DNA of 21,200 nucleotides from Myxococcota bacterium (GTDB lineage: Bacteria; Myxococcota_C; UBA6777). Positions within the stretch are counted from its first letter, which is position 1, and every line of letters begins with the position of its first letter. Both the position numbers and the translations under genes were made by a program. This document shows positions 6,380 through 12,730 of this stretch, piece after piece. The stretch spans positions 1 through 21,200 of the forward strand of contig CAUJFU010000142.1 of assembly GCA_963169055.1 (NCBI GenBank), in the 5' to 3' direction. The notes beneath the pieces were generated by a model. The model saw only the letters and a program-made list of their open reading frames with translations. It was not told the DNA's origin and searched no databases.

Positions 6380-7377
6380 TTTTTCTTTTGGGCGTGTTTT
6401 TCAAGATACCATTGCGCGGTGCGCTGGACGCCTTCTTCCCACGATATCTTGGGTTTGTATCCGAGTTCTTTCTCTGCGCGTGCAGGAAGAAAGTAAAAAT
6501 CTTTGCCTGCAAGAGATACGGTATAACGTGTGACAAACGGTGGTTTTTTGATCCGCAATGTTCGGTAGATGGTTTCGAGCATCCATCCGAGCGGATAGAC
6601 CAACCAAAGCGGCGCGCTGAGTCGCACGGGTTTTCCACCGAGAGCCTTGATAAAGGCTTCGGAAAACGCACGCCATGTCAGGCGGTAGTCGTCTGCGATG
6701 ATATAAGCATTTCCTGCGGCTTCGGGCTTTTGGGCCGCAAGGATCAGCGCGTGTGCGAGATTGTCGATGTACACGGTCGAGACCAGCGCACGCCCACCGT
6801 TGACGTAGGCCCATCCGCCTTGGTACATCGTGTCAAAAACGCGGATATGTGTCTGATCGTTGGGGCCGTAAGGAAAGGTGCCGGGGCGAATAATCACGAC
6901 CTCGATCTTCCCTGCATCATGGTAGCTTTTTAAGATCTGTTCTGCTTCGATCTTTGAACGCGCATAACCTTCAAACAAGAATCCGTCTTGTGGGGTGTCT
7001 TCGTGTCCGTCGGTGATGCCGTGGAAGTGGTGGATCGCGAGAGAACTCATATAGACGATGCGCTTGACGCCTGCGGCGACCGCACCTTCGAGCAGATCGC
7101 GGGTTCCATCGACGTTGATCCGCTTGTACACCGGCCACCAGTTCCATTCGTGCGTGCAGCTCGCAAGGTGGAAGATCACATCGATCCCTTTGCACGCCGC
7201 TGCGAGTGCCGATGGATCGGTGAGATCCGCCTCAAATTGTTCTGCGTCGATCCCTTCGAGCGTTGAAAAGTTGCCGCCGGGACGTACACAAGCCCGAACG
7301 TCGTATCCTTCTTCTCGTAACACTCGCGTCAGATTACTCCCCATAAATCCATGCGCACCTGTGACCATTGTTTTCAT
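6376..7377 (-). CDS. Extended SDR, HpnA-like/3-beta-HSD-like NAD-dependent epimerase or dehydrogenase
   Basis: A 333-aa extended SDR with TGAHGFMG (residues 6-13) for NAD(P), DLTD after beta-3, SSLA and the catalytic Y-A-R-S-K, then RPGTFPYGP and a C-terminal LGYKPKISWEEGVQRT segment common to NAD-dependent sugar epimerases and 3-beta-hydroxysteroid dehydrogenase-like proteins. The best named comparison I can give is HpnA, the hopanoid-associated epimerase. The bacterial ceramide reductase CerR is also an extended SDR and cannot be excluded. An AAAGGA site lies about 9 bases ahead of the ATG. The gene sits 49 bases after the CPBP protease and 91 bases before a lipid glycosyltransferase. It differs clearly from the tandem epimerase pair. 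Confidence 0.9.
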   Translation of the reverse strand: MKTMVTGAHGFMGSNLTRVLREEGYDVRACVRPGGNFSTLEGIDAEQFEADLTDPSALAAACKGIDVIFHLASCTHEWNWWPVYKRINVDGTRDLLEGAVAAGVKRIVYMSSLAIHHFHGITDGHEDTPQDGFLFEGYARSKIEAEQILKSYHDAGKIEVVIIRPGTFPYGPNDQTHIRVFDTMYQGGWAYVNGGRALVSTVYIDNLAHALILAAQKPEAAGNAYIIADDYRLTWRAFSEAFIKALGGKPVRLSAPLWLVYPLGWMLETIYRTLRIKKPPFVTRYTVSLAGKDFYFLPARAEKELGYKPKISWEEGVQRTAQWYLEKHAQKKK

Positions 7378-7426
7378 CTATTTTTTCCTTTGTTCGAGAG
7401 GCAAGCGATAACATTGCGATGCGAGC

Positions 7427-8140
7427 TCACGGAGAGGCCCGTAGGATCGAAAAGAGGTCGTTGCACAGGCCAAAGATCCAATGAAAGATCATCACGTACC
7501 AAAAAGACCTTGTTCGTAGGGCGATCGCACCCCAAGCCATGCCTGCAAAGATCGCTGAAAAAGTTTCGGCAAAGGGCTTGTCGTAGTGCATCAAGACGGA
7601 GGCCATCGTTTGGAACATGATCGAGCCAAAGTCGCCAAGCCGTTCGCGCAATCCAAACTGCAAAAAGCCCCGAAACATCGCCTCCCAAGCGATATAAAAG
7701 GTCATATAAGTGAGCGCCCATTGGAGGAAGGTTTGGGTGTTTTTGGCGGCCATCTTGACGAGTGGGTAGGTGCGCAGGAGTTCGGGATCGTTGGAGCCAA
7801 GGTAAAGCAAGGGGATGGCGATCGGTGTGACGATGGCAAGGGCTTTTAGACCAAAACGCCAGTCTCCAAGGCCGAAACCAAAGTCGCCAAGCGGAGCGCG
7901 GATCACAAACTTGATCAAGACGATTGGGATCACAACAAACAGTAAGTTGGAGGCGGCAAATTGGTAAGCATAAGCGGCCCAAGGCCGATAAGCGGGGTCG
8001 GCAACGAGGTGGGCGTAGTGCTTGAGAAAAAAGGCGTGATTTCCTTGGTACATCGAAAGCACCATCAAGACGGGTGCTGCCAACAAAACGGTGGTGCTTT
8101 TGCGATCAAGGCCGCGAAACGGGGCGAGTAATTCTTGCAT
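7427..8140 (-). CDS. CPBP-family intramembrane protease-like protein (Abi/CAAX type)
   Basis: A 237-aa polytopic membrane protein with hydrophobic segments around 18-32, 56-80, 100-115, 138-150, 170-185 and 205-225. The family motif appears as A-W-E-A-M-F-R-G-F (151-159): the second Glu and the Arg of the usual EExxxR are kept (E153, R157), while the first Glu is Trp. H185 and H220 occupy the positions of the other conserved histidines, and N227 follows. This W-E variant is, from memory, seen in a CPBP subgroup. The frame extends upstream to 8935, but that part is antisense to the aldo/keto reductase. The ATG at 8140 starts the membrane protein with a weak AGGG site, and an ATG at 8215 is the alternative. 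Such proteins process prenylated proteins or act in envelope maintenance; its substrate is unknown. Confidence 0.88.
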   Translation of the reverse strand: MQELLAPFRGLDRKSTTVLLAAPVLMVLSMYQGNHAFFLKHYAHLVADPAYRPWAAYAYQFAASNLLFVVIPIVLIKFVIRAPLGDFGFGLGDWRFGLKALAIVTPIAIPLLYLGSNDPELLRTYPLVKMAAKNTQTFLQWALTYMTFYIAWEAMFRGFLQFGLRERLGDFGSIMFQTMASVLMHYDKPFAETFSAIFAGMAWGAIALRTRSFWYVMIFHWIFGLCNDLFSILRASP

Positions 8141-8332
8141 GGATATCCCTAGACGGTCGGGTTGGTTCAACAAGTCACCCCAAGGACGAGCCAGCCGAGT
8201 GCTTGTGGCGAGCATAGATACAGCGATCTCGGAAGCGACGCAAGGAGGGGTCTCGACACAAGGCGACAAAATCGGTACATCAGATCGCGCAAAGCAGCGA
8301 TGTTGCTGCATGTAGCACCAAAGGAGCGGAGA

Positions 8333-9373
8333 ATGCTGCGTTATCGTTTGTTGGGAAAGACGGGCCTGCGTGTCTCGGAGATCTGCTTGGGGACGATGAG
8401 TTTCGGCCAGCAGTGGGGCTTTGGAGCCGATGAAGCAACGAGTCATCAAGTTTTGGATGCGTATGCAGCGCGGGGTGGGAACTTTTTGGATACGGCCAAC
8501 AAGTATCATGGCGGAGAGACCGAAGAGATCGTGGGCAAATGGCTGCGCGCAAAGCGCGATCGGATGGTGGTGGCGACCAAGTATACCTTGGCGATGAACC
8601 ACGAAGATCCAAACACCGCAGGAAACCATCGAAAAAATATGGTGTTGTCGGTCGAGCATAGCCTCAAGCGCCTTCAGACCGATTACATCGACTTGTTGTG
8701 GGTGCATGCGTGGGATGATTACACGCCCTACGAAGAAACGATGCGTGGGTTGGATGATCTGATCCGTGCTGGAAAAGTCCTGTACATCGGCGTCAGCGAT
8801 ACACCTGCTTGGGTGGTTTCGGCGTCCAATACGTTGGCTGATCTGCGCGGCTGGACTTCGTTTGTGGGATTGCAGATCGAATACAGTTTGTTGGAACGCA
8901 CACCTGAGCGCGAGTTGTTGCCGATGGCTGCGCACTTTGGGATGTCGGTGGTGGCGTGGGCTCCGCTCGGTGGGGGGGTGTTGACGGGCAAATACACGCG
9001 CACAGAAGCGCCGAGCGATTCGTTGCGCGCAGCGGGCAATGCGTCGAGAGGGCGGACCTCCGAGCGAAATATGGCGATCGCACGAGTGGTCGATGCTGTG
9101 GCCGATGAACTGGGCGTTTCGTCAGCGCAAGTGGCGAATGCGTGGGTGCAAGCGCAGGGATATCGCTACATCCCGATCGTTGGGGCGCGCAAAGTCGAGC
9201 AGATCGAAGACTCCCTTGGTTCGGCCTCGGTGGTTTTGCAAACCGAGCATCTGCAACGTCTCGACGAAGTCAGCGCGATCAGCTTGGGCTTTCCCCATGA
9301 CTTCCTCGCATCGGATGGCGTGCGAAACCTCGTTCGCAGCGAGCTCCGCAGCCGTATTGACGGGCGCCCCTAG
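8333..9373 (+). CDS. Aldo/keto reductase
   Basis: A 346-aa NADPH-dependent oxidoreductase with a TIM-barrel fold. The complete catalytic tetrad is visible: D53 and Y58 in [12 protein letters not shown]83 in VATKY and H125 in [15 protein letters not shown] near the N-terminus and the C-terminal [17 protein letters not shown] cofactor segment are typical of the Tas/YajO/general-stress-protein-69 type branch. The frame is open back to 8162, but the ATG at 8333 has AAGGAG six bases ahead and starts exactly at the conserved L-G-x-T-G-L-x-V-S motif. The divergent CPBP gene begins 192 bases away. The downstream TPR gene follows within about 27 bases and is probably co-transcribed. Substrate cannot be deduced. 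Confidence 0.95.
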   Translation: MLRYRLLGKTGLRVSEICLGTMSFGQQWGFGADEATSHQVLDAYAARGGNFLDTANKYHGGETEEIVGKWLRAKRDRMVVATKYTLAMNHEDPNTAGNHRKNMVLSVEHSLKRLQTDYIDLLWVHAWDDYTPYEETMRGLDDLIRAGKVLYIGVSDTPAWVVSASNTLADLRGWTSFVGLQIEYSLLERTPERELLPMAAHFGMSVVAWAPLGGGVLTGKYTRTEAPSDSLRAAGNASRGRTSERNMAIARVVDAVADELGVSSAQVANAWVQAQGYRYIPIVGARKVEQIEDSLGSASVVLQTEHLQRLDEVSAISLGFPHDFLASDGVRNLVRSELRSRIDGRP

Positions 9374-9400
9374 CAATCGCGGTGGATGGAGCGAGATGGG

Positions 9401-11104
9401 ATGAGGCAAGAGGATCTCTTACACACGTTGCGCTCTCCTTTTTCCGAGGGAATCGCTCGTGTGAGCGCGCTGTCTTCCTCTGTGGAAGATGCTGAAGTCC
9501 GTTGGTTGGGGTGGATGGCAACACAGCCTCTTCCATTGGTTGTGTTGCGACCGCCGCAGCCGTGGTTTCCGTTGGCTCCGTTGGTGCATCTTTGCGCTTA
9601 TCATGGCGTGACACCTCCGCCAATCCAATCCAAAGAGATCGACATACCCTCTCTTTGGTTAGGCGCGTCGGTGTGTTTGTCGCGGTGGTTTCTACGTTTT
9701 GGAGAAGTCTTGCAAGCGTCTCCAACGGTGGCTTGGATCGAGGGGGCTGATCTCGATGCCCCGTTGTGGGGCGAATTCTTGCGGATGGCGTGCCTTGGTT
9801 ATCTCAAACTACCGATCCATTTTGTGTTTTTGTCCAAACAAGGGCAGACCGTTCATGCGGGGATGCAGCGATTGCGCGTTGAACCTCCTTTTGTGCAACA
9901 CAAGAACACATCGCAGTATCGGGCGTTTTCGCGTGATGTGGCCGAAAGATGGGGGCAACGCTTGTCGCGGCAGACGGCAGATTATCTCGGCCAAGCCTTG
10001 GTGTTTGGTGATCGTCTGGACATGGCGGCGATGGGACGGCTGTCTCGGGCGAATCATATCCGAAGGCGCGCAGAACTTCGTCGATGCGGGGTCTTGGATC
10101 AAGACGGTGCTTTTGCCCAAGACCGCTTGCGTTTTGCTGCGCCGATCTTCGCAAGGCGAAGCGAGCGTTGGCATCGTGCGGCGTTGCGTTTTTGCGAGTC
10201 TACGGCCTGTTCCGCTACCACAAAGTTGTGGTTGTACCTTGCCGAAAAAAATCAGAGATCTTCTTGGGTGATCGAAGAGGATGCGGTGGTTCGGGGGCTT
10301 TTGGAGCTTGGGGTTCCTGCATGGGCGGCGGCGTTGGCTGTGTGTACAGGAGCGGGAGTGTCGGAGCGTGTGCGCTTGTGTGCGTACTTGTTGGCGCATC
10401 GTGAAGCCGAGCAGACCGTCCCAAATGCCGATGCGATGGGGCTTTCTGCTCCGTACAGACAGATGGCGTTGATTCGCTCGATCGGGGCAAACAAAGAAGA
10501 GGGCATCGCAGCGCTCAATACAAGCCTCCAACAGCTTTCCGTACTGGAGGCGCCTTGGGCAGCGGCGTTGGCGGCGTTGGAGATGGCGCGTTGGCATCTT
10601 GGGCAGGGCCGTTTGCGAATGGTGTTTCAGTTGTTGTCGCCGTTCAAAGAGTCCGATTCATGGGCGGTTCGGTGGTGGTCGAGCTTGTTGCTCGCAGAAG
10701 TGTATTGTCGACTGGAACGGCATGATCTCTCGCGCAATGCGATCGAACAAGCGATCGCGGTAGTGCCAAAACCGATGAGTCCCGTCTTGGTGGGGGAGAT
10801 TCGGATGGCGACGGCGCGCTTGCTTGGGGCGTCGGGAGAGTCCGAAGAAGCAGAAGTGCAGCTTGTCGAGGCGCGGGATGCCTTTCGTGCGGCGGGGGAT
10901 GGCATACGCTTGGGCCGTTATCTGATGGCGGTTGGTGAGCTTTTCTGGCAGCGTGAAGCCTTTGAAGACGCACGCGGTTTGTTTGGAAAGTCGATCGATC
11001 TTTTTCGTCGTTATCGGGACGGGATCGGACTTTGGGAGGCCCAACTCAAGCTGGGCCTCGTCTTGAACCTTGCACCCGCAAACGCTTTGCTTTCGCGTTC
11101 TTAG
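9401..11104 (+). CDS. TPR-containing protein, possibly a degenerate STAND-ATPase-like regulator
   Basis: A 567-aa protein without a named family. The C-terminal third (about 370-560) is a series of helix pairs rich in Ala, Leu and Arg, typical of TPR repeats. The N-terminal part has no P-loop (no GxxxxGKT/S). Even so, its order of segments resembles the MalT/STAND regulators: a hydrophobic strand ending in WIEGADLDAPLW where a Walker B/DDxHWAD segment would lie, LPIHFVFLSKQ as a sensor-like strand, and later LRFAAPIFARRSERWHRAAL, resembling the segment just ahead of the repeats. This points to loss of ATPase activity (inference). GGAG lies 9 bases ahead of the ATG at 9401; an ATG at 9386 is possible but has no good site. 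The stop codon overlaps that of the converging GrpE-like gene. Confidence 0.8.
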   Translation: MRQEDLLHTLRSPFSEGIARVSALSSSVEDAEVRWLGWMATQPLPLVVLRPPQPWFPLAPLVHLCAYHGVTPPPIQSKEIDIPSLWLGASVCLSRWFLRFGEVLQASPTVAWIEGADLDAPLWGEFLRMACLGYLKLPIHFVFLSKQGQTVHAGMQRLRVEPPFVQHKNTSQYRAFSRDVAERWGQRLSRQTADYLGQALVFGDRLDMAAMGRLSRANHIRRRAELRRCGVLDQDGAFAQDRLRFAAPIFARRSERWHRAALRFCESTACSATTKLWLYLAEKNQRSSWVIEEDAVVRGLLELGVPAWAAALAVCTGAGVSERVRLCAYLLAHREAEQTVPNADAMGLSAPYRQMALIRSIGANKEEGIAALNTSLQQLSVLEAPWAAALAALEMARWHLGQGRLRMVFQLLSPFKESDSWAVRWWSSLLLAEVYCRLERHDLSRNAIEQAIAVVPKPMSPVLVGEIRMATARLLGASGESEEAEVQLVEARDAFRAAGDGIRLGRYLMAVGELFWQREAFEDARGLFGKSIDLFRRYRDGIGLWEAQLKLGLVLNLAPANALLSRS

Positions 11105-11754
11105 TTTGGTGTATCTCCTTGTGCTGTTGAGGAAGGTTCGGCAGGGACGAAAGAAGCAGCGGGCGGGGTGGTTTGAACGGTCGCAGGCCGCAGCAACGTA
11201 TCGCGCAGCCGCCACCCTGTGCGCAAGGTTTGTGCGACGCTGCTGGGCGGTAGGTTGGGAGCGTCGATCAGTCCGATGGATTCATGTTCTTCGGGATCGA
11301 AGAGGACTCCGCTCGTTGGCTGGATCGGGTGGATCTCTTGCTGGGCGAGGGCTTGGAGGAAGGTGTGCTGCAAGATCTCGATTCCTTGGGCGAGATCGTG
11401 CAGTGATGTGTCGGGCTGGTGTGTGCTTCGTTGGGCTTGTTCGAGTGCATCAAGTGCGGGGATCAAGGCCAACAGTAGCGGAACAACGGCTCGTTCGCGC
11501 TGCTTTTCCGCCTCGCGTTCTCGGCGTCGCAAGATGGCTTGGTGTTCGTCTTGTTGCGCAAGCAGTGTTTCGGTATGCTGTCGTCGGAATGCGTCAAGTT
11601 GTGCCTCATGCTTTTGCTGGTGTGCGAGCAGGACTTCTTGATGCTGACGCTCGATGCGCCGATACTTACGGGCTTGAAACCATCCGATGCCTATCGCAAC
11701 ACCAAACGAAAGTAACGAGAACAACCAAGGCAAGTAAGGAAGTATATCGATCAT
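11101..11754 (-). CDS. Membrane-anchored GrpE-domain protein
   Basis: A 217-aa protein with an N-terminal membrane helix (about 5-25) and a long charged Gln/Glu/Arg-rich coiled coil (about 28-90). A domain resembling GrpE follows: LLLALIPALDALEQA (93-107), GIEILQHTFLQALAQ (124-138), LFDPEEHESIG (151-161) and TLRTGWRLRDTLLRPATV (176-193). The last matches the GrpE beta-domain pattern in which a Gly-Tyr/Trp-x-Leu and R-P-A segment closes the fold. GrpE is normally the soluble nucleotide exchange factor for DnaK, made of a long coiled coil plus a beta-wing. Here the coiled coil is tethered to the inner membrane. GGAG is 8 bases ahead of the ATG. It is the last gene of the MoxR cluster, separated from the preceding gene by a MITE-like element. 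Whether it works with DnaK is unknown. Confidence 0.82.
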   Translation of the reverse strand: MIDILPYLPWLFSLLSFGVAIGIGWFQARKYRRIERQHQEVLLAHQQKHEAQLDAFRRQHTETLLAQQDEHQAILRRREREAEKQRERAVVPLLLALIPALDALEQAQRSTHQPDTSLHDLAQGIEILQHTFLQALAQQEIHPIQPTSGVLFDPEEHESIGLIDAPNLPPSSVAQTLRTGWRLRDTLLRPATVQTTPPAASFVPAEPSSTAQGDTPN

Positions 11755-11787
11755 CTTGTCATCTCCGTCGCTCTTTTTGTTCGAGGT

Positions 11788-11911
11788 GATCCGAAATCCG
11801 CAGGGTGTGTGATTGAAACATATAGGGGCAGCCCCCTGTGGCTGCCCAACAGCAGGGCGTCTACAGCGATCGCATCTACCCTTCGTTCACACTCCTTTCA
11901 GATATCGTATG
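11788..11911 (+). repeat. MITE-like palindromic element, copy 1
   Basis: A 124-base element shares its whole layout with 18503-18627: outer segment GATNCGAAATCCG, then GTGTGAT, a central perfect hairpin GGGCAGCC/GGCTGCCC with loop CCCTGT (11826-11847), a CTACAGCGAT segment, a TCACAC segment, and a closing GATATCGTATG. The ends are imperfect inverted repeats. It lies in the 197-base gap between the Ala/Ser-rich membrane protein and the GrpE-like gene, inside a presumed operon. No coding capacity. Confidence 0.87.
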
Positions 11912-11951
11912 ATTCGTTCCGTGCGTATGCGCCGAGTCTTTGGAGAAGAAG

Positions 11952-12680
11952 TCACTTCGAGGGCGAGGTCTTGGCGGGTGAGAGCTTGGCGGGCTGGGTT
12001 TGCTGCGCGGGAGTGGGGCGCGGATCGCTTGGTTTTTGGCGGGAAGGGGAACGCATCGAGACAAAAATAAAAAACGCCCACACAAACACCAGTAAAAAAA
12101 GAATCCCCACACCGCCAAGCAATAAGTACATCTCCATCGGTCCATCTTTTCTTGTGAAAAAGGAAGAAATACTCTTCTTTTTTGATGTAGACGAAGAGGC
12201 GAGAGCGGACGAATTCGCAGCAGAAGCAGTGGAGGAAGGAACGGAAGAGGCGGAAGAAACGGCGGAGGCAGAAGCAGGGGCGGGTGTGGGGACGGAAGCG
12301 ATCGAAGAAGCTGCGGGGAGAGCATCGGAGGAAGGCGAAGCATGGCGTGGAGGTTGAACGCGGTGAGGCAGGGGATGGGGCTTGGTATCGTCGGGGGTGG
12401 CTTTGGGAAGAGGGGAGGCGCTTGAAGAGGCCGCAGGAAGGGCTTCACTCGAAGGAGAGGAGAGGTTGGGGCGGGAGAGCAACACGGTGGTTTCTTGGTC
12501 TGTTGGTGCGGCGGGCGACTGGTGGGCTTTTCGGCGTGCGTGGAGTGGGTGGTTTGCATCGAGTTGCAGCTCGACGGTTTGTTCAAGGGGGGCGTGATGA
12601 GGATCGTCATGGCGTTGGGGAGATTGTTCGACGAAAGGCCCTGTATGACGGGGGGGATGGTTGTGTGGTTTCTGGGACAT
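11952..12680 (-). CDS. Pro/Ala/Ser-rich single-pass membrane protein
   Basis: A 242-aa protein that I do not recognise. Residues 1-65 are rich in His, Pro and Gln. Residues 70-170 are a low-complexity Ala/Ser/Pro region with an internal duplication (PSSEALPAASSSAS and PSSDALPAASSIAS). A Lys-rich stretch KKKSISSFFTRKDG precedes one strong membrane helix (about 184-209), and a Pro/Lys-rich tail of about 33 residues follows. With no signal peptide and positive charges ahead of the helix, the long disordered part is probably cytoplasmic and the short tail periplasmic. An in-frame ATG occurs upstream at 12773, but the one at 12680 has AAAGGA upstream and avoids overlap with the transglutaminase gene 50 bases away. 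It is likely a linker or scaffold for the MoxR cluster products (inference). Confidence 0.7.
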   Translation of the reverse strand: MSQKPHNHPPRHTGPFVEQSPQRHDDPHHAPLEQTVELQLDANHPLHARRKAHQSPAAPTDQETTVLLSRPNLSSPSSEALPAASSSASPLPKATPDDTKPHPLPHRVQPPRHASPSSDALPAASSIASVPTPAPASASAVSSASSVPSSTASAANSSALASSSTSKKKSISSFFTRKDGPMEMYLLLGGVGILFLLVFVWAFFIFVSMRSPSRQKPSDPRPTPAQQTQPAKLSPAKTSPSK

Positions 12681-12730
12681 CTTTGGGCTTCCTTTGGCGT
12701 ATGTGAGTGGGCTTTTTGGGGGATTGCAGT

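Noticed and set aside
6130-6933. Plus-strand frame across the glycosyltransferase/HpnA-like junction
   Set aside because: It lies opposite two well-supported genes and shows no recognisable domain.
8141-8935. N-terminal extension of the CPBP frame (about 265 codons)
   Set aside because: It is antisense to the aldo/keto reductase with its intact catalytic tetrad. The membrane protein is complete when started at 8140.
9809-10597. Minus-strand frame opposite the TPR gene
   Set aside because: The Arg/His/Pro-rich composition is typical of an antisense shadow. The plus-strand frame has a coherent helical-repeat pattern.
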